A stretch of 64,000 nt of DNA from Chloroflexi bacterium GWB2_49_20 (GCA_001796335.1 MGMF01000021.1:1-64000), one strand, 5' to 3'. Shown: positions 15,959-25,043, counted from the stretch's first letter. Made by a program: numbers and translations. Notes: generated by a model from the letters alone, not told the origin.

Positions 15959-17971
15959 TTAGCGGTACCGCATATTCCCGTGAATGGAAACAGGCAGCCT
16001 GACGGTGAAAATTGTACCTACTCCCAGGCTGCTTTTTACGGTTATGGTTCCGTTGTGCTCGCGGATAATTCCATAACTGATCGCCAGTCCTAGTCCCACG
16101 CCATGACCTGCTTCCTTGGTCGTAAAAAAGGGATCAAATATTTTTTCAAGGTTTTCTTCACTGATTCCTGGACCTGTATCCATTACCTGGATCTCAACGA
16201 AGCTCTCATCAGGATCGAATTTTGAAGAAATACGCAGTTCCCCATTCCCATCCATCGCTTCAGCAGCGTTAAGTATGATGTTCATGAAAACCCGCTCGAT
16301 CTGAGATGGATCAATAATGATCATGGGAAGGTCGCTCAGATCTTCTATAATTTTGATGTTATGAAACAGTGCCTGGTTTTCCAATAATGAAATACATTGT
16401 TTCAGTAAATTGTTGATATTGAACAAAGTTTTATCAGGTTTGCGCTGGCGTGAAAAGTCCAACAGACCACGCACAATATCTTTGCAGCGATTGGCCTGGA
16501 TGACTATTTTGTTGAGAAATTCGGTCGAATGATCGCTTGCAGGAGTCTCTTCCAGCAGGAGATGCGAATAGGTAATAATACCGACTAAAGGATTATTAAG
16601 CTCGTGAGCCACGTTGGCGGCCAGTTGACCTACGATGGCCAATTTTTCTGATTCCATGATCTTGCTCTTGGTAAATTCCTTTAACTTCTCTTCGCGCTGT
16701 ATCAGTGTTGTGGACATGGTGTTAAAGGCGGAGGCAAGCTCTCCAAGTTCATCATTTGAGGTTACATCCACCTTCAGGCTTAAATTTCCTTGAGCGATAT
16801 CACGTGAAGCAACCACCAATTTTTTAATCGGGACGGTTATCTTCTGCGATATAAAAAAGGCAATAAAGCTGGATACTATAACTCCAACAAGAGCGATCGA
16901 TAAGAATGCCAAAATCGTTTGGCTTTTGATGTCCAAAAATTTCTGTTCTAAGATTCCAACATAGAGAATACCAATAATTTTGTAATGAATATTTCGAATG
17001 GGTTCATAAGCAGTGATATACCAATCATTAACAACATAAGCACGTCCTATCCATGGTTCCCCATCTAAAACTACCTGGTTGTAGACTTCCTCTGAGACAC
17101 GCGTACCTATAGCGCGTGATCCATCGCTATTTTTTACATTGGTAGAGATCCTGACATCATCCTGGAAAATGGTAGCGGTACCAATATCCTTGCCGTTGTA
17201 TTGAACGCCTTCGAATACGGTTTGTTTAATGCCATCAACAATCTCATAGTTTCTGTTCAATAAGACTCCGCCATACAATACTCCAATTAATTTGTTCTGG
17301 TAATCGAAGATTGGCGCGGCTGCCTTGATCATTAAGCCTGAAGTTTGCTCCGTTTCAGCGAGAGTTCTAGCTCTGGGGGTGTCGATAAAAACGATGAATG
17401 CTTGTTCAACTAGCTGAGGCGATTCCCTTTTTAATTCTTCACCTGTGATTATTGATGTGGAAACAACAGGGGTTTTTCGACTTAGAACTGCTGAAACAAG
17501 TTCATCATAAATTTTTGGATAAGGGGGAGCACCCGGATTGCTGGAACGAAAAACAATCTCACCATTCACATCGGTGAGAGATAAAATGTCGAGTCGTTCG
17601 TTTACCTTTACTTTGATCAACTCATCAAAGGCAGCAACCATATTTCCGGAGAGCAAAGCATCAGTGAGAAAAAAACGATCAGCAGTTAATCGGACGACAT
17701 CGTTGATGTGGTTCATTTGACTCTGATAAATTTCCCCGGCAGAGTTCAGGTCATGCCGCACCTTTCCCTGAGCTTCAGTGAGAATGCGAGTCGAAATTAA
17801 CTGTATGCCAACGATAGTGAAAATTCCGCTGGTGACGATAATGATTGGCAGGTAACTAAGAATCAGTTTTGTTGCAATGGGTAAATGAAAGCCAGTGCAG
17901 GATAGTTTATTCGTATCCCGCAATTTGTCGTTCGAATGGTCTGATCTTACCTTGTTCCTGCTCTGTTTCAC
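15959..17971 (-). CDS. transmembrane sensor histidine kinase with Cache-type sensor
   Basis: A 670-residue kinase with a first membrane helix around residues 32-55, a large extracytoplasmic domain (about 56-345) resembling double Cache sensors, a second helix around 350-372, HAMP, HisKA with N-V-A-H-E-L-N-N-P-L-V-G, and HATPase (N-I-I-L-N-A-A-E-A, D-T-G-P-G-I, G-V-G-L-G-L-A-I-S). The start codon appears to be GTG at 17971 and is uncertain. The gene lies between the ETF-linked membrane protein and the Hdr genes, which suggests it senses a substrate or redox cue relevant to this pathway. Confidence 0.88.
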   Translation of the reverse strand: MKQSRNKVRSDHSNDKLRDTNKLSCTGFHLPIATKLILSYLPIIIVTSGIFTIVGIQLISTRILTEAQGKVRHDLNSAGEIYQSQMNHINDVVRLTADRFFLTDALLSGNMVAAFDELIKVKVNERLDILSLTDVNGEIVFRSSNPGAPPYPKIYDELVSAVLSRKTPVVSTSIITGEELKRESPQLVEQAFIVFIDTPRARTLAETEQTSGLMIKAAAPIFDYQNKLIGVLYGGVLLNRNYEIVDGIKQTVFEGVQYNGKDIGTATIFQDDVRISTNVKNSDGSRAIGTRVSEEVYNQVVLDGEPWIGRAYVVNDWYITAYEPIRNIHYKIIGILYVGILEQKFLDIKSQTILAFLSIALVGVIVSSFIAFFISQKITVPIKKLVVASRDIAQGNLSLKVDVTSNDELGELASAFNTMSTTLIQREEKLKEFTKSKIMESEKLAIVGQLAANVAHELNNPLVGIITYSHLLLEETPASDHSTEFLNKIVIQANRCKDIVRGLLDFSRQRKPDKTLFNINNLLKQCISLLENQALFHNIKIIEDLSDLPMIIIDPSQIERVFMNIILNAAEAMDGNGELRISSKFDPDESFVEIQVMDTGPGISEENLEKIFDPFFTTKEAGHGVGLGLAISYGIIREHNGTITVKSSLGVGTIFTVRLPVSIHGNMRYR

Positions 17972-18028
17972 ATTTACACCAAGATTTATAAAATGATGTC
18001 CTTCATCAATTATGTTATCTGCTCGCGG

Positions 18029-20026
18029 TCATAGGGCAGCGTGAACCAATTCAATCAAGTCCTTTACGGCGATTTTGTCCTCGTTACCTGTTGTCTTGAC
18101 GGCATCACGGAACATTGTGATGTCTTTTGGGCAGGCTACGATAAAGTGTGAGACACCATCCAATTCAACTGCTTCGCGAATACGTATTTCACTTGGACGT
18201 TCTTTGACGTCACCCTCGGGCATCCAGATACGACCCCCTCCTGCACCGCAACAAAAGGCGCGTTCTGCATGCCTGGGCATTTCAATCAATTCGCAGCCAG
18301 TGGCTTGAATCACTTGCCGTGGTGCAGCATAGATTTCGTTATAGCGACCAATGTAACAAGGGTCATGGTAAGTTGCTTTAATGCCCAGCTTTTTTCTGAA
18401 CTTCAGCCTGCCTGATGAAATCAGTTGATCGAGTAGTTCGGTGTAATGCAAAATCCGTTTATCTTGGTTGATGGGGTATTCGTTCTTCAAGGTGTTATAG
18501 GAATGTGGATCTGTTGTGATGATGGTTTGAAAATGACATTTTTCAATGGCAGCAACATTCTTCTCCATAAGCATTTCGTATAGACCTTCTTCACCGATGC
18601 GGCGGATATCGTTACCTGAATTTCGCTCAGCATCATACAGCAAGCCATAATCAAGCCCAATTTTGTTGAAGATTTCGGCAGTTTTGATGGTGATATCTGA
18701 AAGAGTGGGATTATAAGAGGCATAATCACCCACAAACCATAAGTACTCAACCTGTTCGCGTCGGGCATCTTTTATTTTTGGTGTAATAGTCTGCGTCCAG
18801 CGGGCGCGCATACGGTCTGATTGTCCAAATGAATTCCCATATCGACCAAAGTTTTCCAATGCAGCCTGAAGCTCTCCATCCATTTGCCCTTTGATTACGA
18901 GATGGCGACGCATATCCACGATGGTGTCTATATGATTGATTAAGATAGGACACTCGTACACACAAGCCATACAAGTAGTGCAGGACCAAAGTGCATTCTC
19001 TTTGATCCACTCCCCAATCAGGAGGTGAGTATTCGTGTTTCCATGCAGAATGCTGGAAGCATCCTGTTTCAAGGCATCCCGAAGATTGAGTATCAAAATT
19101 TTGGGGTTTAAACTGGTACCTGCGGCATATGCGGGACATACATCCTGGCATCGACCACATTCAGTGCAGGCATCTGCACTGAGAAACTGCATCCAGGAGA
19201 GATTGCGCAAACTATCGGAGTAAATAGGTTCAGCCTTGGAGTTTTCAGGTATGGGGGATAATCTACCGGGTTTTCGATCGGGGTTTGAGAAAAATATATT
19301 GGCGGGACCAGTAATAATATGAAGGAGTGTACTTACCGGCAAGGTTATGATTGTGATTACAACAATAAGAAGATGGGCGACCCAAATGACCAGATGCCAA
19401 TTTGTTAATGTTGCACTGGAAGCTTCAGTTGATATCCACAATTTTGCAACCAACCAGCCGATTGGTGACCACCATGCCCAGGAGGGTTTTTCCACTGCAA
19501 GCCGAAGAGATTCAGTTAACAACCCTCCCAGAACGATAAGAATGGTCAGCGCGAGTGACCATGTGAAACCCGAAGAGATGGTTAACCGGGGTGGTTTTTG
19601 GATAAACCGACGAAATACTGCCAAGCCTGCACCGATAAAGAAAATGACAACAAAAACATCCATAACCAGTTTGTGCAGGAGATATGGAATTCCAACAAGG
19701 ATCTTGTAAAAATGGGAATCGATAGTAGCCAGGCCTGTACCCAGGAAGAATACAAAGAATGACCAGGCGATAGATGCATGCATAAGGCCGGGATATCGCT
19801 GGGAGAGTACCTTGGTCTGGAGAATGCCATAATTAATAACACGTCCCAGGCGTTGAAGCAGATGATTCCAATGGAAACCAGGGCGACCCACCTTCCACCA
19901 TAACCTGGCGCGTAAGTAAAAGCGGATAAGCAGGATTGCCGCGGCCAGAAACATTAAAGAATAGACATAGAAGGCAGGTGACCCCCAATTTTCAGGAATG
20001 CCCCAAAAATCAATTCTTTCTGGCAT
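18029..20026 (-). CDS. membrane-bound DUF224/HdrD-like Fe-S protein, putative ETF:menaquinone oxidoreductase
   Basis: A 665-residue protein. The N-terminal 250 or so residues contain several membrane helices like a NarI/HdrE-type cytochrome b domain. Then come two [4Fe-4S] motifs (C-T-E-C-G-R-C-Q-D-V-C-P, C-T-T-C-M-A-C-V-Y-E-C-P) and a CCG domain (H-D-P-C-Y-I-G-R-Y, F-C-C-G-A-G-G-G). Such proteins next to etfAB are proposed to move electrons between ETF and menaquinone, for example in Syntrophomonas. An AAAGGAGA ribosome binding site supports the start. Its soluble half is paralogous to the product of 21803-22996. The quinone role is inferred from family and context. Confidence 0.85.
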   Translation of the reverse strand: MPERIDFWGIPENWGSPAFYVYSLMFLAAAILLIRFYLRARLWWKVGRPGFHWNHLLQRLGRVINYGILQTKVLSQRYPGLMHASIAWSFFVFFLGTGLATIDSHFYKILVGIPYLLHKLVMDVFVVIFFIGAGLAVFRRFIQKPPRLTISSGFTWSLALTILIVLGGLLTESLRLAVEKPSWAWWSPIGWLVAKLWISTEASSATLTNWHLVIWVAHLLIVVITIITLPVSTLLHIITGPANIFFSNPDRKPGRLSPIPENSKAEPIYSDSLRNLSWMQFLSADACTECGRCQDVCPAYAAGTSLNPKILILNLRDALKQDASSILHGNTNTHLLIGEWIKENALWSCTTCMACVYECPILINHIDTIVDMRRHLVIKGQMDGELQAALENFGRYGNSFGQSDRMRARWTQTITPKIKDARREQVEYLWFVGDYASYNPTLSDITIKTAEIFNKIGLDYGLLYDAERNSGNDIRRIGEEGLYEMLMEKNVAAIEKCHFQTIITTDPHSYNTLKNEYPINQDKRILHYTELLDQLISSGRLKFRKKLGIKATYHDPCYIGRYNEIYAAPRQVIQATGCELIEMPRHAERAFCCGAGGGRIWMPEGDVKERPSEIRIREAVELDGVSHFIVACPKDITMFRDAVKTTGNEDKIAVKDLIELVHAAL

Positions 20027-20049
20027 GAACCATTCTCCTTTTCAAATGG

Positions 20050-21015
20050 CTAGCTGGCTTTTGCTGCTTCTACTTTTTCCACCAACACATCAATAAGGTC
20101 AAATAAATCTGTCTCGGTTCCATAAGTTGCAATATCAAAGATCGGGGCTTTGGGATCTGTATTTATCGCAATAATTGTTTCGCTGCCTGTAATAGCTTCG
20201 ACGTGTTCTGGTGCTCCACTAATCCCAAGGGCAATATATACCTTTGGCTTTACATGTTTTCCAGATTTGCCGACCAGGCGTGTTGTGGGCAGCCATCCCT
20301 GGTCAATAACTGGCCTGGAAGCGCAAACCACACCCCCCAAGGAATTCGCAAGATTTTCAGCCAGTTCAAGGTTGTCCCGGGTTTGGATCCCTCGTCCGAC
20401 TGATATGAGTATCGATTCTTTGGAAATGTCAATGTCGAAACTTTCAGGTTGGATGAATTTAATATTCTTAATTCGCAGATTATCCAGTACAGGAGGGCTG
20501 AAGTTTTCGATGACAGGTGGATGTTCCGATTGACCCTCTTCGGGTTTGTAACCACCGGGTACCATGGTTAGCAAAGTTGTACCAGAAGATAGATTACCTT
20601 CGGCCATTATCTTTCCGCCACAAATTTGGCTGACGAATTTTCCATCTGAAGTAAAATACCGGCATGAGCTAGCAAGATCCAAACCAAGAGCGATGGAAAC
20701 GGCTCCTGCTATATCTGAACCGATTGTAGTATTCCCAAACAAGACTACGCGAGGTTGCCTGGATTTTATAATCTCTGTAAGGGTTAATAAATATGCATCC
20801 TGGGCGAATTCTTTCAGTGCCGGGTGGTCGATGTACAGTAATTTGTCAGCAGCAATATCCAGGGAGAGACCCTGTGCCTGGTATCCCAATAGCATGGCAA
20901 ACAATTGAGAACCATGAATACCCGCTAACTGACGACCGGCGGCCAGCATGACATAGGAGATCTCTGCCACCTGACCCTGGTTATGCTCTATGAGTACATA
21001 AATATCCTGGCTCAT
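20050..21015 (-). CDS. etfA: electron transfer flavoprotein alpha subunit
   Basis: A 321-residue EtfA. The C-terminal FAD-binding domain has the typical series S-V-G-R-G-I-Q-T, A-S-R-P-V-I-D-Q-G-W-L-P, V-G-K-S-G-K-H-V-K-P-K-V-Y-I-A-L-G-I-S-G-A-P-E-H and A-I-N-T-D-P-K-A-P-I-F. The start overlaps the etfB stop (ATGA). No acyl-CoA dehydrogenase gene is present in the window, so the ETF donor is unknown. Whether the pair is of the bifurcating type cannot be decided by eye. Confidence 0.92.
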   Translation of the reverse strand: MSQDIYVLIEHNQGQVAEISYVMLAAGRQLAGIHGSQLFAMLLGYQAQGLSLDIAADKLLYIDHPALKEFAQDAYLLTLTEIIKSRQPRVVLFGNTTIGSDIAGAVSIALGLDLASSCRYFTSDGKFVSQICGGKIMAEGNLSSGTTLLTMVPGGYKPEEGQSEHPPVIENFSPPVLDNLRIKNIKFIQPESFDIDISKESILISVGRGIQTRDNLELAENLANSLGGVVCASRPVIDQGWLPTTRLVGKSGKHVKPKVYIALGISGAPEHVEAITGSETIIAINTDPKAPIFDIATYGTETDLFDLIDVLVEKVEAAKAS

Positions 21016-21788
21016 CGATTCGTCCTTTGTAGGATCCCTTTTTCTTTAAACACGCTTACAAGCCGATCGGCAATTTCATCAGGACTTCCGGTGATCATCT
21101 CTGCATGTGCACTGGTTTCAGACTGGAACATTCGGGTAACCTCGGGAAATCCGGAATTATCCAATTCGTCCAGTGGTTGCTCATCAATATTTGATGTTTT
21201 CATTACCTGGCGCACTTTGCTAACGGCTACATACCTGGGAGGTTGTTCTGCGGCCTGGATCCCCAATACTGCAGGGAGAGTTATGGACATTTCCGCAATT
21301 ACTCCTCCAGGATATTCTTTTTGAACGATGGCTGTATTGTCTTCCAGAGTCACACCAGAGACATATCCGACGAATGGCTGATTGAGGCAGGCAGCCAATG
21401 CTGGACCTATGGAGCCGTCGATATCGTTGTTCGCCTGGACACCTGTTAATACCAGATCTGGTTGGAGAATTTTGATGCGAGAGGCAACTGCACGCGCAAG
21501 GGCGTGATTATTTATACTGCTAAAATCTCCCGTTAATTTTATTATCTGATCGGCTCCTTTTGCGCAGGCAGTAAACAAGACTTCATCAACACCATCGAAA
21601 TCTGGAGCAATGACAATTACTTGAGTAGATGTTTTTTCTTTTAGCAAAATAGCCTGTTCCACGGCATGATCGTCAAATTCATTAATAATCATGCGCAACC
21701 AGGTGGTATCCAGGGTTGTTCCTCCCGGGTCCACGGTCAATTCTTCAACAAGGTCAGGAACGAGTTTGACGAAAACAACTATTTTCAT
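21012..21788 (-). CDS. etfB: electron transfer flavoprotein beta subunit
   Basis: A 258-residue EtfB with the N-terminal M-K-I-V-V-F-V-K-L-V-P-D, the N-E-F-D-D-H-A-V-E-Q-A segment, and D-L-V-L-T-G-V-Q-A-N-N-D-I-D-G-S-I-G-P, the nucleotide-binding loop. It is co-translated with etfA. Together they form a soluble flavoprotein heterodimer that probably exchanges electrons with the neighbouring CCG-domain proteins. Confidence 0.92.
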   Translation of the reverse strand: MKIVVFVKLVPDLVEELTVDPGGTTLDTTWLRMIINEFDDHAVEQAILLKEKTSTQVIVIAPDFDGVDEVLFTACAKGADQIIKLTGDFSSINNHALARAVASRIKILQPDLVLTGVQANNDIDGSIGPALAACLNQPFVGYVSGVTLEDNTAIVQKEYPGGVIAEMSITLPAVLGIQAAEQPPRYVAVSKVRQVMKTSNIDEQPLDELDNSGFPEVTRMFQSETSAHAEMITGSPDEIADRLVSVFKEKGILQRTNR

Positions 21789-21802
21789 TTTTTCTCGCCT
21801 TC

Positions 21803-22996
21803 CTAAACACCCATTGATTCAACCAATAATTCTACGATGTCCCTGATCCTTAATTGGCCGGTTTTATCGATGTTTTTGGCTGCATCTTCGAATCGGGATG
21901 TTTCATATGGACAGGCGACAGCGAGTATATTAGCACCTGTGCTCAAAGCTTCTTGTATGCGCCACTCAGACAGCCGGACATGGGATTTTTCCCATTGGAA
22001 GCCATCCAACCACATGCCTCCGCCGCCACCACCGCAGCAGAGACTATTCTTAAGGTTGTGAGGCATTTCCACCAATTCAACACCTGGCAGGTTTTGTATC
22101 AACGATCGCGGTTGTTCGTAAATATTATTGGCACGACCGAGGTAGCACGGATCATGGTAAGTCACGCGGGCGTTGATTTCATTTTTCAGAAATGGAAGGA
22201 TTTTTTCAATATTTTCAGCAAGGAATTCGGTGTAATGACGGACTGGAAAGGAAAATCCCAACTTGGGATATTCATTTTTTATCGCATTATAGGCATGCGG
22301 ATCGGTTGTGATGATTTCTTTAAAGTCATACTTGTTGAATGCCTGTCCATTCTTCTCTGCTAACATTTCAAAAAGGCCACGTTCACCAGCAAGCCTTTGG
22401 GAGTCTCCATCACTGTATTCTTCCGGTCCAAGGATACCAAAATTAATATTCAGTGCATTCAATAATTTTGCCATGGACTGGGCAATGTGTTGGACGCGTG
22501 GGTGGTAAGATGGATAATCACCAACAAACCAGAGCACATCTACAGGTTGTCTGTATTTTCCCAATAACTTTACTTCAGGCTGAATCTCTCGAGCCCAATC
22601 GGCTCGTTTTCGAGGAGATTCGCCAAGTGGGTTTCCGTAGCGTTGGGAATATTCAAGTGCAGCTTGAAGTTCGCTGGGTACATTTCCGGCAAGCAGAAGC
22701 TCTTCTTTTGCGCCGGTCATTAAACCAGCGGTGATCGGTATTTGGGCTGGACAAACCGAAGTACAGGCGTAACAGGAAACGCACATCCAAATATTCTCAG
22801 TCCCCAGGATTTTTTCAAATCGATTTGCCCGTACCTCCGCAATCATCCGGCTTGGTGGGTAAATCATCACGTATCCGAAGGGGCAGATACCGCTGCAATT
22901 TCCACATTGAAGGCAGTTTCTTAGCTTTTCCCCATCTTGTGTAGCTTCTTGTATTTTGTTGTAAAAAATGGCATTGGCGGTTTCAAGATTGGACAT
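21803..22996 (-). CDS. soluble Fe-S/CCG-domain protein (HdrD-like)
   Basis: A 397-residue protein with two [4Fe-4S] motifs (C-L-Q-C-G-N-C-S-G-I-C-P, C-V-S-C-Y-A-C-T-S-V-C-P) and one CCG motif (H-D-P-C-Y-L-G-R, L-C-C-G-G-G-G-G). It matches the C-terminal half of the membrane protein at 18029-20026 across W-F-V-G-D-Y, G-E-R-G-L-F/Y-E-M-L and T-D-P-H-A/S-Y, but has no membrane helices. It is the first gene of the 15-gene cluster, preceded by AGAGGTG. A carrier between ETF and HdrABC, or an alternative soluble partner of ETF, is plausible. Confidence 0.85.
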   Translation of the reverse strand: MSNLETANAIFYNKIQEATQDGEKLRNCLQCGNCSGICPFGYVMIYPPSRMIAEVRANRFEKILGTENIWMCVSCYACTSVCPAQIPITAGLMTGAKEELLLAGNVPSELQAALEYSQRYGNPLGESPRKRADWAREIQPEVKLLGKYRQPVDVLWFVGDYPSYHPRVQHIAQSMAKLLNALNINFGILGPEEYSDGDSQRLAGERGLFEMLAEKNGQAFNKYDFKEIITTDPHAYNAIKNEYPKLGFSFPVRHYTEFLAENIEKILPFLKNEINARVTYHDPCYLGRANNIYEQPRSLIQNLPGVELVEMPHNLKNSLCCGGGGGGMWLDGFQWEKSHVRLSEWRIQEALSTGANILAVACPYETSRFEDAAKNIDKTGQLRIRDIVELLVESMGV

Positions 22997-23160
22997 TAAT
23001 CACCTCTTAGGAACTCAATCGATAAACTTGAATGCGTTGAGGTTTGTCAGGGATTCTTTATTTTGTTGTTCCAGGAAAGCAAATACTTCCAGTGCATGAA
23101 TCCTACAATATAGTATGTGATTATTTGAACAATAAAGTTAGTGGGAGAAGTCACTCGTTG

Positions 23161-23178
23161 TTGTGACAAAACTCACAA
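23161..23178. promoter_or_regulatory. CRP-type palindrome TTGTGA-N6-TCACAA in divergent intergenic region
   Basis: A perfect 6+6 inverted repeat (TTGTGA 23161-23166, TCACAA 23173-23178, spacer CAAAAC) containing the CRP consensus TGTGA-N6-TCACA. A further half-site TTGTGAC lies at 23194-23200, and a TATAAT at 23213-23218 may be the -10 box of the rightward UbiA gene; it has no obvious -35, as expected for an activated promoter. The site lies 165 bases upstream of the leftward 15-gene cluster and could serve either or both genes. Confidence 0.6.
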
Positions 23179-23249
23179 ATGAAAACCATTATATTGTGAC
23201 TCTTATTTTGGGTATAATCACTCTATCTTATTGATAAATTGGAGTTTGC

Positions 23250-24278
23250 ATGAACTTTCAAATGTGGCGAAAAGCATTGCAAGTCATTCCTCAGGTTTCG
23301 AAGTCCGAGTGGAATGACTTGGATATTATTTCGAAGTGGTTGATCGCTACCCGGGCAGCTGTCTTAATAATGACTTTTCTCTCGGGTGTTTTGGCAGGAT
23401 TATTTGCCTGGCATGATAATCGGGCATTCAGCCTGTGGGGCTGGCTCATTTTGATCCTTGGTTTAATTTTGGCGCATGCAGCGAATAATCTTTTTAATGA
23501 TTATACCGATTTTGTGCGTGGTGTGGATAAAGAAAACTATTATCGAAGAATGTATGGGCCTCAACCAGTGGCAGATGGATTGCTTACCAAACCACAGCAT
23601 CTAGCTTACTTTGGTGTGACCGGCCTGTTGGCGACATTATGTGGAGGCTATCTACTGCTGGTAAACCGGGGTGATCTTACGATTTGGATATTGTTGGGCT
23701 TAGGTGCTTTTTTTGTCTTATTTTATACATGGCCATTAAAATATATCGCCATGGGTGAAATTGCTGTCTTGATTGTATGGGGACCATTGATGATTGGGGG
23801 AGGATATTATGTACTAACCCATCTCTGGTCTTGGAATGTGGTTTGGGCTAGTATGCCATACGTCCTGGGCGTTACAACAGTTATTTTCGGAAAGCATATC
23901 GACAAAATACAAGTAGATAAGGCTAAAAAGATTTATACCTTGCCGGTGCTCATAGGAGAAAAGGCAGCCCGGTTATTTATCATAATCATGATGGTTTTAC
24001 CGTATCTGATTGTCTTTACCCTGATCGTCACCAGGTACTTTACTCCTGTCATGTTACTTGTTGCCATTGCATTTCCAACATTCATTAAGTTATACCCTCA
24101 ACTCTGCAAACCGAGACCTGAACAAAAACCGGATGGTTTTCCTGAAGGGCAGGGAGGTTGGCCATTATATTTTGCTCCTCAGGCATTCGTCAACAATCGG
24201 GCTTTTGGGATGTGGTTCATGTTGAGTCTTCTGTTGGATGTAATAATTCGAGTGATGTTTCCATTGTTTTGGAGATAA
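23250..24278 (+). CDS. UbiA-family prenyltransferase
   Basis: A 342-residue polytopic membrane protein. The first Asp-rich motif is in N-N-L-F-N-D-Y-T-D-F-V-R-G-V-D. The second is in D-K-I-Q-V-D-K-A-K-K-I-Y-T-L-P. These bind the Mg-prenyl-diphosphate in UbiA enzymes that attach isoprenoid tails to aromatic rings. A second, more MenA-like copy lies at 60698-61597, so this one may modify another acceptor. It is divergent from the ETF/Hdr cluster and shares its regulatory gap, suggesting a quinone link, but its substrate is not evident. Confidence 0.8.
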   Translation: MNFQMWRKALQVIPQVSKSEWNDLDIISKWLIATRAAVLIMTFLSGVLAGLFAWHDNRAFSLWGWLILILGLILAHAANNLFNDYTDFVRGVDKENYYRRMYGPQPVADGLLTKPQHLAYFGVTGLLATLCGGYLLLVNRGDLTIWILLGLGAFFVLFYTWPLKYIAMGEIAVLIVWGPLMIGGGYYVLTHLWSWNVVWASMPYVLGVTTVIFGKHIDKIQVDKAKKIYTLPVLIGEKAARLFIIIMMVLPYLIVFTLIVTRYFTPVMLLVAIAFPTFIKLYPQLCKPRPEQKPDGFPEGQGGWPLYFAPQAFVNNRAFGMWFMLSLLLDVIIRVMFPLFWR

Positions 24279-24388
24279 TTCTTATTAGTAATCTGGTTTT
24301 TGAGCGATAGATTTACTTTCTCGTAAAAAAAGCGCCAAATATGCCATATGGCCGGATACGAGTATAATTGTGTTTCAGGAGGTTGTTG

Positions 24389-25036
24389 ATGGAAATATTC
24401 TGGTATGGTCATTCCTGTTTTCGGTTGACGGAAAGAGGTCTTGCCACGGTTGTCGTGGATCCTTTTGATTCAAAGGCAGTTGGATATTTTCCTTTGAAAT
24501 TGAAAGCCGATATTGTTGCAATTAGCCATGATGCTCCAGGTCATAATTATGTTAGTGCTGCAAAAGGAGCAAGCCACCTCCTCAACGGACCAGGTGAATA
24601 TGAGATTGGAGGCGTATTTATAACAGCGGTTCAAACTGATGGAAATGGCAGAAAGAAGGTTGAACAACCACGTAATACCCTGTATGTATTCGATTATGAT
24701 GGTTTGACTGTAGCTCACCTGGGGGATCTACAGCAAGTGCCAACCCAAACTGAAGTCGAGGCATTGGGAACGGTAAACGTGGTTATGATCCCGGTAGGTG
24801 GAGGCGGGGGATTGAATGCAGCCAAAGCGGCAGAGATCGTAAGTCAGTTGGAGCCTAATATTATCATTCCGATGCATTACAAGACCAAGGATGTAATTAT
24901 TCCGTTAGACTCGTTGGATAAATTTATCAAGGAAATGGGGTTGCAGCCGATTGAAGCAGTTCCAAGTTTAAAGATAACAAAATCGGGATTACCATCTGAA
25001 TCTAAAGTTGTTGTGCTGGATTATCAGCGCGGATAA
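24389..25036 (+). CDS. MBL-fold metal-dependent hydrolase (UlaG-like)
   Basis: A 215-residue protein starting at ATG 24389 behind a strong AGGAGG (24377-24382). A TATAAT at 24363-24368 may be its -10 box. The N-terminus W-Y-G-H-S-C-F-R and V-D-P-F are typical of the UlaG/YtkL-like metallo-beta-lactamase branch. The metal loop is reduced to S-H-D-A-P-G-H-N, with H-L-G-D and P-M-H-Y-K-T later. The substrate is unknown. It begins a tight four-gene run (MBL, small protein, mutY, pcm). Confidence 0.82.
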   Translation: MEIFWYGHSCFRLTERGLATVVVDPFDSKAVGYFPLKLKADIVAISHDAPGHNYVSAAKGASHLLNGPGEYEIGGVFITAVQTDGNGRKKVEQPRNTLYVFDYDGLTVAHLGDLQQVPTQTEVEALGTVNVVMIPVGGGGGLNAAKAAEIVSQLEPNIIIPMHYKTKDVIIPLDSLDKFIKEMGLQPIEAVPSLKITKSGLPSESKVVVLDYQRG

Positions 25037-25043
25037 GGTTTAA

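Noticed and set aside
20050-21788. Labelling EtfAB as electron-bifurcating
   Set aside because: The diagnostic NADH-site and flavin-tuning residues cannot be judged by eye; it needs alignment with known bifurcating and classic ETFs.
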